From Microbispora sp. ZYX-F-249 (GTDB lineage Bacteria > Actinomycetota > Actinomycetes > Streptosporangiales > Streptosporangiaceae), in the NCBI RefSeq assembly GCF_039649665.1, contig NZ_JBDJAW010000049.1:1-54951 (forward strand): a DNA stretch of 54,951 nt, written 5' to 3'. Positions 7,731-15,641 of the stretch are shown in pieces. Made by a program: the position numbers and the translations under genes. Numbering within the stretch: position 1 is the stretch's first letter; each line of letters begins with the position of its first letter. The notes beneath the pieces were generated by a model. It was not told the origin of the DNA. It did not search any database and saw nothing but the letters and a program-made list of their open reading frames with translations.

Positions 7731-8854
7731 CCCGCCTGTCCATCCTCGACCTCGCCCCCATCCCGTCCGGCGGCACCGCCGGGGACGCCCTGCGCAACAC
7801 CGTCGACCTCGCCCGCCGGGCGGAGGACGCCGGATACCACCGCTACTGGCTGGCCGAGCACCACCTCACCCCCGGCGTGGCGAGCTCCGCGCCGGCGGTG
7901 CTCATCGGCGCGGTGGCCGCCGCCACCCGGCGGATCCGGGTCGGCTCCGGCGCGGTCCAGCTCGGGCACCAGACCCCGCTGACCGTCGTGGAGCAGTTCG
8001 GGACGCTCGACGCCCTGTATCCCGGCCGCATCGACCTGGGCATCGGCCGCTCCGGGCAGCGTGCGCGCGAACTGCGGGATGCGCCGCCCGAGCCGGCCGC
8101 CCCCGCGACGGCGCGGAGGGTCAAGGGCCTGCTGATCCCGCCGCCGTTCTCGTTCACCCCGGCCATCACCCAGGCGCCGATCTTCGCGCTGGCGCTGGCG
8201 CTGCTGCAGCAGCCGGGGGCCCAGAGCCCGGACTTCGCCGAGCAGGTCGACGACATCGTCGCATTCCTCTCCGGCACCTACCGCTCGGACGAGGGACACG
8301 AGGCGCACGCCCAGCCCGGGGAGGGCGCCGACCTGGAGCTGTGGGTCCTGGGCAGCAGCGGCGGCCAGAGCGCGCAGGTCGCGGCCGAGCGCGGGCTGCC
8401 GTTCGCGGCGAACTACCACGTGAGCCCGGCCACCGTGCTGGAGGCGGTGGACGCCTACCGCGACGCGTTCAAGCCCTCGCAGGCCTACCCCGCGCCGCAC
8501 GTCATGGTGTCCGCCGACGTCCTGGTCGCCCCCACCGACGAGGAGGCCCGCCGCGTCGGCGAGCCGTACGGGCTGTGGGTGAGGAGCATCCGCACCGGCG
8601 CGGGGGCGATGAAGTACCCCTCTCCGGAGGAGGCGTCCGCGCACGAGTGGACCGAGGACGACAGGGCCCTCGTCGCGGACCGGCTGGACACCCGGTTCGC
8701 GGGCACGCCGGAGAAGGTGGTGGAGGGGCTGCGGGTGCTGAAGGAGGCCACCGGGGCCGACGAACTCCTCGTCACCACCATCGCGCACGACCACGCGGAC
8801 CGCGTCCGGTCGCAGGACCTGCTCGCGCAGGCGTGGGCGGACGCCGGCCTCTGA
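7727..8854 (+). CDS. MsnO8-type luciferase-like monooxygenase
   Basis: This 375-residue protein belongs to the MsnO8/alkanal-monooxygenase-like subtype: LSILDLAPIPSGGTAGDALRNTVDLARRAEDAGYHRYWLAEHH followed by RIRVGSGAVQLGHQTPLTVVEQFGTLDALYPGRIDLGIGR is a near-consensus rendering in two blocks. It ends the rightward four-gene operon and its ATG at 7727 overlaps the previous stop. A 12-bp hairpin follows. The reaction is probably FMNH2-dependent oxygenation, substrate unknown. The stretch around residues 110-160 (PPEPAAPATARRVKGLL and following) is more divergent than the rest. Confidence 0.87.
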   Translation: MTRLSILDLAPIPSGGTAGDALRNTVDLARRAEDAGYHRYWLAEHHLTPGVASSAPAVLIGAVAAATRRIRVGSGAVQLGHQTPLTVVEQFGTLDALYPGRIDLGIGRSGQRARELRDAPPEPAAPATARRVKGLLIPPPFSFTPAITQAPIFALALALLQQPGAQSPDFAEQVDDIVAFLSGTYRSDEGHEAHAQPGEGADLELWVLGSSGGQSAQVAAERGLPFAANYHVSPATVLEAVDAYRDAFKPSQAYPAPHVMVSADVLVAPTDEEARRVGEPYGLWVRSIRTGAGAMKYPSPEEASAHEWTEDDRALVADRLDTRFAGTPEKVVEGLRVLKEATGADELLVTTIAHDHADRVRSQDLLAQAWADAGL

Positions 8855-8877
8855 CGGACCGCCACCGCGACGAAGCC

Positions 8878-8907
8878 GGGCCGGCGCCGTGTCTGCGGCG
8901 CCGGCCC
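8878..8907. terminator. Hairpin terminator between convergent monooxygenase operons
   Basis: A 12-bp perfect stem (8878-8889 with 8896-8907) closes on a six-base loop. It sits 24 bases after the rightward operon and 20 bases before the end of the leftward one. Confidence 0.8.
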
Positions 8908-8926
8908 GGCCGGTCATCGGACCGCG

Positions 8927-9907
8927 TCAGTGAGCCCGCAGGGCCTTCAGCACGTCCGGCAGGGTGTGCGGGGCCGCCCGCAACTCCGGGGTCTGGGTGA
9001 CGTGGAGTTCGACCGCGGTGACACCGGGATGGACGTACCGGGCGATGTGGGCCCGGCACTCCTCCGGCGAGCCGTGCACCCACAGCTCGTCCACCACCGA
9101 GTCCGGCAGCGCCTCGGCCGCCCCCCGCCGGTCCCCCGCGTCCCAGGCCGCCCGCGACGCCGCCAGCGCCTCGCCCCGGCCGAGCCAGTCGTGGAACGCC
9201 CGGTAGGGCGGCTGGTTGAGTATCCAGCCGAGGAAGGCCCGCCCGGCGGCCCTGGCGTGTGCGGCGTCCTCGGTGGGCGTCACGAAGATCTTGACGACGA
9301 GTTCCTGCCCCTCGCCGGGCGGGCCCGCGGCCTCGACGATCCTCGGCACCTCGTGAGCGGCGAGCACGTTGGTGATCGCGCCGTCTCCCTCGGCGAAGGC
9401 CAGCTTCAGCATGCCGGGCCGCAGCGCGCCGACGATGACCTTCGGCCGCACCGCGGGACGCCGCCGGAGCCCGAAGTCGATCGAGAAGGTCTCGTACGTC
9501 TCGGTGACGTGCTCGCCGTCGAAGACCCTGCGGAGGAACCGCAGCAGGTCGCGCACGTGCGCGTACGGCCGGCTGTGCGGGCGGCCGTTGAGCGCCGTGA
9601 CGTGCGCGGGCACCGACGAGCCGATGCCGAGCAGCACCTCGGCCTGGCCGAGCTCGGCCATCGAGGCGGCGGTCTGGGCGAGCACGCCGGGGCCCCGGGT
9701 CTGGGCGGGCAGCACCCCGGTGCCCGCCCGCAGCCCCGGCGACCAGGCCAGCGCGGCGGTCAGCGCGGTGAGGCCGTCGTAGCCGCCGCCCTCGCCGGTC
9801 CACACGTCGCGGTACCCCAGCGAGGGCAGCGCCTCGACGATCTCCCTGTGCCGGTGCAGTCCGAGTCCCGGCAGGGGGAGGGTGACCCCCCAGGACACCT
9901 CTGTCAC
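8927..9907 (-). CDS. Luciferase-like oxidoreductase, possibly F420-dependent
   Basis: This 326-residue protein is a luciferase-like enzyme of the smaller type typical of F420-dependent oxidoreductases. Indicative stretches are DVWTGEGGGYDGLTALTAALAWSP, then AEVLLGIGSSVPAHVTALNGRPHSRP, where the LGIG-S-P-x-x-V pattern is common in F420 enzymes, and GSPEECRAHIARYV near the end. It is the last gene of the long leftward operon and overlaps the glutathione-transferase gene by 4 bp. F420 versus FMN cannot be decided without modelling. Confidence 0.85.
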   Translation of the reverse strand: MTEVSWGVTLPLPGLGLHRHREIVEALPSLGYRDVWTGEGGGYDGLTALTAALAWSPGLRAGTGVLPAQTRGPGVLAQTAASMAELGQAEVLLGIGSSVPAHVTALNGRPHSRPYAHVRDLLRFLRRVFDGEHVTETYETFSIDFGLRRRPAVRPKVIVGALRPGMLKLAFAEGDGAITNVLAAHEVPRIVEAAGPPGEGQELVVKIFVTPTEDAAHARAAGRAFLGWILNQPPYRAFHDWLGRGEALAASRAAWDAGDRRGAAEALPDSVVDELWVHGSPEECRAHIARYVHPGVTAVELHVTQTPELRAAPHTLPDVLKALRAH

Positions 9908-10878
9908 GCGTGCTCCCCCGCGAGCGCCTCGCGTCCGTGCGGCTCGTCCCAGTCGGCCTCGTGCGGCTCGACCGCGATCCGCACCGGCCCATCACCGAGG
10001 TGGGCGGGCCTGGCGGTGAGCCGGAACGCGGCGAAGTCGGTGGTCTCGCGGAACGCGGGGATCCCGTAGAGGTCGCGGGCGTACGCCCAGAGGTGCCGGA
10101 AGGCGGTCAGCGGGCGTTCGGTGATCCCGGCGAGCGGATTGTGCAGCAGGTCGTATCTGACCAGGAACACCCACAGCTGCACGTCGGACTCGGTGAGGCG
10201 GTCCCCGAACAGGTACCGCCGGCCGGCCAGGCGGGCGTCGAGGCGGTCCAGCGCGGCGGCGACCCCGGCGCGCCGCCGCTCGTAGTCCTCCTGGGTGGCG
10301 GCCCTGGCGACCAGGTGCACGCCCTGGCCGAGGTCGCGTGCGATCTCCTCGTCCAGGGCCTCGATCTCCTCGCGCAGGTCCTCGGGGTAGAGGTCCTCGG
10401 TGGCCCACTCGGCGAACGCGGTGCCGAGGTCGGCGGGGATCCGGGCGAAGTCGTTGCTGACGATCCGCTTCGTCCGCCGGTCCCACAGCACCGGCACCGA
10501 GAGGTGACCGGGATATCCGGGCTCGGTGGCGTCGTACGCCTCGGCGAGGAGCGTGAAGCCGTTGACCGGGTCGGGACCGCGCCGCTCCCGGAACGCCCAG
10601 CCGCGCGCGTCGCGGTCGTCGTCGACGTAGGACACCGACACGACGTCCCGCAGTCCGGCCAGGTCGCGCACGATGACGGCGCGCTGCGCCCACGGGCACG
10701 TGTACGAGGCGTAGAGGTGGTAGCGGCCGGGCTCGGCGGGGTGGCCGCCGAAGCCGTCGGCGGTGATCCGGCCCCGGAAGGGATAGAGGGGTCCCGGCCG
10801 GTCGGTCCTGCCCGGCCCGTACGGACCGTGGGCGGCGACGTCGGCGGGACTCGCGTACGCGGGCGTCTGGGTGGTCAT
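9904..10878 (-). CDS. Xi-class glutathione S-transferase (glutathionyl-hydroquinone reductase family)
   Basis: This 324-residue protein matches the ECM4/YqjG/PcpF family, which reduces glutathionyl-conjugates. The N-terminal thioredoxin fold carries YTCPWAQRA with the catalytic Cys near residue 60, and the C-terminal helical domain shows LAGRRYLFGDRLTESDVQLWVFLVRYD. The length is typical. It is transcribed with a DAO-family oxidase and a monooxygenase. Actinomycetes usually make mycothiol rather than glutathione, so it may use another thiol or process imported glutathione adducts. Confidence 0.9.
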   Translation of the reverse strand: MTTQTPAYASPADVAAHGPYGPGRTDRPGPLYPFRGRITADGFGGHPAEPGRYHLYASYTCPWAQRAVIVRDLAGLRDVVSVSYVDDDRDARGWAFRERRGPDPVNGFTLLAEAYDATEPGYPGHLSVPVLWDRRTKRIVSNDFARIPADLGTAFAEWATEDLYPEDLREEIEALDEEIARDLGQGVHLVARAATQEDYERRRAGVAAALDRLDARLAGRRYLFGDRLTESDVQLWVFLVRYDLLHNPLAGITERPLTAFRHLWAYARDLYGIPAFRETTDFAAFRLTARPAHLGDGPVRIAVEPHEADWDEPHGREALAGEHA

Positions 10879-10927
10879 GGAATCTCCTTACGGTGGCGGG
10901 CCGGGTGACGGCCGGTGGTCGGCGGGG

Positions 10928-12085
10928 TCAGCCGAGGATCCGGGCCGCGCCGAACCCGGCGGGCAGGTCGCCGCCGGTCGCGAAGCGGCCGGGCCCGAAG
11001 GCGGCGAGGCGGGGGTCGGGGTCGTCCAGGAGCAGCCGGGCGACGTGGTCGCCCCAGGCGGGCGCGAGCTTGAAGCCGTGCCCGCTGGTGCCCGCGTCGA
11101 CGAACAGGTGCTCGCCGACCCGGCCGGCGACCGGCTGCCAGTCGGGGCTCACGTCGTAGAGCGAGGCCCAGCCACCGGCCACCCGGGCGCGGCGGCGCGC
11201 CGCGGAGCGGGCGGCGGAGGCCGCGGCCAGCCGGTTCAGCTCGCCGGCGAGCGGGCCGGGGAAGTCGTCGGGGTCGGCGGCGGAGGCCGGGACGACCCCG
11301 CCGGTGAGGTACTGGGTGCGGGGCTGCGGGGTCGTGTAGTAGCCGCCGGGGATGTCGATCAGGACATGCGGCACGATCTCGGCGCCGTCGGCGGGGTCGT
11401 GCTCGGAGACGGCGACGACGTGCCGTTCCACGGTCAGCGGCAGGTAGACGCCGAGCGGCCACAGCAGCGGCGCGGTCCACGGCCCGGCCGCCACGAGCAG
11501 CCGTCCGGCCCGGTGCACCGCGCCGTCGGACGTCGTCACCGCCGCCCCGCGGCTCTCCTCGGCGAGCGCGACGACCGGCCTGTGGGTGTGGAACACCGCG
11601 CCGTGGCGCCGCGCCCCCGCGGCCAGCCCGGTCGTCGTCGCGTACGGGTCCGCGTAGCCGGCGTCGGCCTCCCAGACCGCGACGGCGACGCCGTCCAGGT
11701 CCAGGTGGGGCAGCCGGGCGGGCAGCGCGCCGGCGGCGACCAGCTCACTGGTGACGCCGAGCGAGCCGAGCCGCGCGGCGGTCCCGGCGGCCGACGCCGC
11801 GTCTCCGGGGCCGTGCAGGTAGAACGCGCCGGTCCGGCGGAACCCGGACTGGTGCCCGCCGGTGTGCTCCTCGAACTCGGCGAGGAACGCGATGCCGTCC
11901 CGCGCCGTCTCCGCCAGGAAGGGGTCGGTGTAGTAGGCCCGGCAGATGCCGCCCGACCGCCCCGTGGGACCGCCTGCGACCGGCCCCTTGTCGAACACGG
12001 CCACGGACACGCCGCGCCGGGCCAGGTGGAAGGCGGCGGCCGTGCCGTGCACCCCGGCCCCGACGATCGCCACGTCGTACGTCAT
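10928..12085 (-). CDS. DAO-family FAD-dependent oxidoreductase (sarcosine-oxidase-like)
   Basis: This 385-residue protein has an N-terminal Rossmann dinucleotide motif, VAIVGAGVHGTAAAFHLARRG, and the DAO fold with SGGICRAYY in the FAD region and a C-terminal GLFVDAGTSGHGFKLAP-like loop that normally closes the FAD site. It probably oxidises an amine or amino acid C-N bond and makes hydrogen peroxide. The ATG at 12085 overlaps the upstream ATPase stop (ATGA); the frame is open through the ATPase gene but that part is a shadow. It could act on the amine product of the imported organosulfur compound. Confidence 0.85.
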   Translation of the reverse strand: MTYDVAIVGAGVHGTAAAFHLARRGVSVAVFDKGPVAGGPTGRSGGICRAYYTDPFLAETARDGIAFLAEFEEHTGGHQSGFRRTGAFYLHGPGDAASAAGTAARLGSLGVTSELVAAGALPARLPHLDLDGVAVAVWEADAGYADPYATTTGLAAGARRHGAVFHTHRPVVALAEESRGAAVTTSDGAVHRAGRLLVAAGPWTAPLLWPLGVYLPLTVERHVVAVSEHDPADGAEIVPHVLIDIPGGYYTTPQPRTQYLTGGVVPASAADPDDFPGPLAGELNRLAAASAARSAARRRARVAGGWASLYDVSPDWQPVAGRVGEHLFVDAGTSGHGFKLAPAWGDHVARLLLDDPDPRLAAFGPGRFATGGDLPAGFGAARILG

Positions 12086-13815
12086 GCGACGGCCTCCCGG
12101 TCGCTCGGCCGGTGTCGCGGCAGCCGGGGGATCGCGGCCAGCAGCTCGCGTGTGTACGGCGCGCGCGGCTGGGTGAAGACCTGGCGGACGTCGCCGGACT
12201 CGACCACCCGGCCGTCCTTCATCACCAGCACCCGGTCGCTGACATGGTGGATCACCCCGAGGTCGTGGGAGATGAACAGGCAGGCCACGCCGAGCTCGGC
12301 CTGGAGGTCGGCGAGCAGGTCGAGCACCTGTGCCTGGATCGACACGTCCAGCGCGGAGACCGGTTCGTCGCAGACGATCACCTGGGGCCGGGGGGCCAGC
12401 GCCCGCGCGATCGCCACCCGCTGCCGCTGCCCGCCGGACAGCCGCAGCGGCCTGCGGTCCAGGACCGACGTGTCCAGGCCGACCTGTGCGAGCAGCTCGG
12501 CCGTACGGTCCCGCCGGGTCCGGCGCGGCTCGCCGCCCGCGGCGAGCGCCTCGGCGAGGATCCGCCGCACCGTGAAACGGGGGTCGAACGAGCTCAGCGG
12601 GTCCTGGTAGACGACCTGGATCCGCCGCCGCAGCGCGCGGCGCTCGGCGGAGCCCAGCCCCCGCCAGGACCTGCCGGTGATCTCCACCTCGCCCGCGTCC
12701 GGCTCCAGCAGCCCGAGCACCAGGCGCGCCGTCGTGGTCTTGCCCGATCCCGACTCGCCCACCAGCCCGAGGGTCTCCCCCGCCCGCAGCTCGAACGACA
12801 CGTCGTCCACGGCCGCCCGGGGCAGCCCGTCCGGCCCGGTGAACGACTTGGCGAGGCCGGACGCCCTGATCACCACCTCGCCGGGCCGGGCCGCGGGAAG
12901 CGGAGCGGGCGCGGAGCGCGGAGCGGGGACGGAGAGCGGAGCGGGCGCGGAGAGCGGAGCGGGGACGGAGAGCGGAGCGGTCGCGGGGGCGGAGCCGTCC
13001 CCGGGGGTGGTCAGCCGGGTGCCCCGGCCGTGCTCGGAGGGCACCGCGGCCAGCAGCCTGCGGGTGTAGGCGTGCCGCGCGGCACCGAGCACGTCGCGCG
13101 TGGGCCCCTCCTCGACGACCTCGCCGTCCTTCATGACCAGCACGCGGTCGGCCAGCTCGGCCACCACCGCGAGGTCGTGGCTGATCAGCAGCAGCCCGGC
13201 TCCGGCCCGCCGGCGCTCGGCCAGCAGCCGCAGGATCTGCGCCTGCACGGTCACGTCCAGAGCGGTGGTCGGCTCGTCGGCGATCAGCAGCGGGGGCGCG
13301 CAGGCGACCGCGGAGGCGATCAGCGCCCGCTGGCGCAGCCCCCCGGAGAGCTGGTGGGGATACTGCGCGGCCCGCAGCTCCGGCTCCGGCACGCCCACCT
13401 CGCGCAGCAGCTCCACCACGCGCCGCCGAACGCCGGCCCGCGGCACGACCCGGTGCAGCCGCAAGGTCTCGGCGATCTCCTTGCCGACCGGGCGCAGCGG
13501 GTCGAGCGAGACCAGCGCGTCCTGCAGGACGTAGCCGACCTGGCCGCCCCGCAGCGTCCGCCACTGCCGCTCGCCGTACGAGGACACGTCGCGGCCTCCC
13601 ACGACGAGCGACCGCGCGGTGATCTCGGCGCCGGCGCCGGTCAGCCCGATCAGCGTACGGGCGGTGACGCTCTTGCCCGAGCCGGACTCCCCCACGATGG
13701 CGACGCATTCGCCCGGGCTCACCGTGAAGGAGATCGACCGGACGGCCCGGACGGGGCCGAACGAGACCCGCAGGTCGGACACCTCGACGATCGGGTCGGC
13801 CCGCTGAGTGGTCAC
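12082..13815 (-). CDS. Fused double ATP-binding protein of a peptide-type ABC importer (DppD-DppF)
   Basis: This 577-residue protein holds two complete ABC ATPase modules. Module one has GESGSGKS, LSGGLRQR and LLIADEPTTALD; module two has GESGSGKT, LSGGQRQR and VIVCDEPVSALD. They correspond to the separate DppD and DppF subunits of oligopeptide/nickel-type importers. The linker (roughly residues 275-310) is a Pro-Ala-Leu-Ser repeat, encoded by short tandem repeats near 12900-12985. GTG 13815 is taken as start because it overlaps the permease stop (GTGA). Such fusions (as in GsiA/YejF) are common. Confidence 0.92.
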   Translation of the reverse strand: MTTQRADPIVEVSDLRVSFGPVRAVRSISFTVSPGECVAIVGESGSGKSVTARTLIGLTGAGAEITARSLVVGGRDVSSYGERQWRTLRGGQVGYVLQDALVSLDPLRPVGKEIAETLRLHRVVPRAGVRRRVVELLREVGVPEPELRAAQYPHQLSGGLRQRALIASAVACAPPLLIADEPTTALDVTVQAQILRLLAERRRAGAGLLLISHDLAVVAELADRVLVMKDGEVVEEGPTRDVLGAARHAYTRRLLAAVPSEHGRGTRLTTPGDGSAPATAPLSVPAPLSAPAPLSVPAPRSAPAPLPAARPGEVVIRASGLAKSFTGPDGLPRAAVDDVSFELRAGETLGLVGESGSGKTTTARLVLGLLEPDAGEVEITGRSWRGLGSAERRALRRRIQVVYQDPLSSFDPRFTVRRILAEALAAGGEPRRTRRDRTAELLAQVGLDTSVLDRRPLRLSGGQRQRVAIARALAPRPQVIVCDEPVSALDVSIQAQVLDLLADLQAELGVACLFISHDLGVIHHVSDRVLVMKDGRVVESGDVRQVFTQPRAPYTRELLAAIPRLPRHRPSDREAVA

Positions 13816-14681
13816 GACAGTCTCCCTTCGACGCGCCGCTGCAGGTGACGGCCGACGACCGTGACGGACAGGACGGTGAGCGTGATGGCCAGCCCAGGGA
13901 AGACCGCGACCCACCAGGCGACGGAGAAGTAGTCGCGTCCGGCCGCGAGCATCGCCCCCCATTCCGGGGCGGGCGGCCGGGGACCGAGGCCGAGGAAGCT
14001 GAGCGAGGACGCCGCGACCAGCGCGGTGCCGACCTCGATCGTGGCCAGCACGAGCAACGGCGCGAACGCGTTGGGCAGCACGTGCCGCACGATGATCCCG
14101 GTCCTGGTCAGGCCGAGCGAGACGGCGGCCTCGACGTACCCGGACCGGCGGATGACCATGGTCTGCGCGCGGACCAGGCGCGCGTAGCCGGGCAGCGTGT
14201 ACGCGGCGATGGCGAAGACCGCGTTGAGCGTGCCCGGCCCGACGACGGCGATGACCAGCAGCGCCAGCAGCAGCCCCGGCAGCGAGAGCAGGACGTCCAC
14301 GACGCGCATGGCGACCTCGTCCAGCACCCGCCCCCCGAGCGCGGCCGGCAGCCCGACGAGGGTGCCGCCGGTGACCGCGAGCGCGGTGGCGGCCAGCCCG
14401 GCCAGCACCGACGGCCGTGCGCCGTACACGATCCGGGTGAAGATGTCGCGCCCGTTTGCGTCGGTGCCGAGCAGGTGCTCGCCGTCCGGGGGCCGGAGCG
14501 CGGCGAGGGCGTCGGTGACGTCGGGCGAGCCGTGCGCGACCAGGCCGGGCGCGATCGCGATCACCGCCACGACCAGCAGGAACGCTGCCGCCGCCCAGAC
14601 GCCGGCGCGCGGGACGCGCCGCCGCCCGCGCCCGATGACGGTGACGCCGGGGCCGGTGGCGGCGATGGTGGAGGCGGTCAC
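13812..14681 (-). CDS. Peptide-type ABC importer permease (DppC family)
   Basis: This 289-residue integral membrane protein has the DppC pattern: a short cytoplasmic N-terminus, a first TM helix, the periplasmic HLLGTDANGRDIFTRIVYGARPS signature, and the coupling loop AAVSLGLTRTGIIVRHVLPN. The start is a GTG at 14681 directly abutting the DppB stop (no gap). It forms the heteromeric pore with the following DppB-type protein. Confidence 0.92.
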   Translation of the reverse strand: MTASTIAATGPGVTVIGRGRRRVPRAGVWAAAAFLLVVAVIAIAPGLVAHGSPDVTDALAALRPPDGEHLLGTDANGRDIFTRIVYGARPSVLAGLAATALAVTGGTLVGLPAALGGRVLDEVAMRVVDVLLSLPGLLLALLVIAVVGPGTLNAVFAIAAYTLPGYARLVRAQTMVIRRSGYVEAAVSLGLTRTGIIVRHVLPNAFAPLLVLATIEVGTALVAASSLSFLGLGPRPPAPEWGAMLAAGRDYFSVAWWVAVFPGLAITLTVLSVTVVGRHLQRRVEGRLS

Positions 14682-15641
14682 TCAGGCACCTCGCAGTCGC
14701 GGGTCGATGGCCAGGTAGAGCAGGTCGAGCAGGATGTTGATGACGACGTAGAGCAGCGAGGCGATCAGGACCACGCCCATCACGACCGGCAGGTCCTTGT
14801 TGGCGACGGCGGTGAGGGTCAGCCGCCCGATGCCCTGCCGGGAGAAGACCGACTCGGTGATCACGGCGCCGCCGAACAGGTAGCTGACCATCCAGCCGGC
14901 CAGCGTGACCGTCGGCAGCAGCGCGTGCCGGAGCGCGTGCCGCAGGCGCACGCCCAGGTCGGACATGCCGCGCGAGCGCGCGGTGAGCACGAACGGCTCC
15001 TCCAGCGTGAGCTCCAGGCCCTCGCGCAGCACCTGGCTGAGCGTCGCGACGACCGGGATCGCCATCGCGACGGCCGGCAGGACCAGGCTCTCCGGTCCCT
15101 CACCGCCGGTGGCCGGGAAGAGCCCGAGCCCGAACGAGAAGACGGTGAGCAGCAGGATCCCGGCCCAGAACGACGGGATGGAGATCCCGACCAGCTCGAC
15201 GCCGGAGAAGATCGCCCGCGCCCACCGGCGCCCGGCGGTCAGCACCGCGACCGTGACGGCGACCACGACCGCCAGCGCGAACGAGGCGAGCATGAGCTGG
15301 ACGGACGCGCCGATCTGCGCGCCGATCGCCGAGGCGACCGGCTGGTGCAGCTGGTACGACTGGCCCAGGTCGCCGTGGAGCACCCGGCCCAGGTAGGTGG
15401 CGTACTGGACGAGCAGCGGCCGGTCCAGCCCGTAGACGGCGATGATCCGCGCGCGGACCTCGGGCGTGACGGTGCTGCTGCCGATCAGCAGGTCCACGAC
15501 GTTGCCCGGAGTGAGGTGGAGCCCGGCGAACGCGACCGTCACCGCGCCCCACAGCACCAGGACGGACGTGCCCAGCCGCACCAGAACCGGGCGGACCACC
15601 CGGGCTCGCGCCCGGGCGGCCGGTACGGCCACGGCGGTCAT
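14682..15641 (-). CDS. Peptide-type ABC importer permease (DppB family)
   Basis: This 319-residue permease shows the DppB N-terminus (VLWGAVTVAFAGLHLTPGN), the YGLDRPLLVQYATYLGRVLHGDLGQS signature and the EAA loop TARSRGMSDLGVRLRHALRHALLP. ATG 15641 overlaps the stop of the binding protein (ATGA); the longer open frame upstream is a shadow of that gene. It pairs with the DppC-type gene downstream. Confidence 0.92.
   Translation of the reverse strand: MTAVAVPAARARARVVRPVLVRLGTSVLVLWGAVTVAFAGLHLTPGNVVDLLIGSSTVTPEVRARIIAVYGLDRPLLVQYATYLGRVLHGDLGQSYQLHQPVASAIGAQIGASVQLMLASFALAVVVAVTVAVLTAGRRWARAIFSGVELVGISIPSFWAGILLLTVFSFGLGLFPATGGEGPESLVLPAVAMAIPVVATLSQVLREGLELTLEEPFVLTARSRGMSDLGVRLRHALRHALLPTVTLAGWMVSYLFGGAVITESVFSRQGIGRLTLTAVANKDLPVVMGVVLIASLLYVVINILLDLLYLAIDPRLRGA

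Noticed and set aside
10928..13708. 926-codon frame joining ATPase-shadow sequence to the FAD oxidase
   Set aside because: The upstream two thirds is Arg/Pro/Ala-rich shadow of the double ATPase on the same strand; the oxidase starts at 12085.
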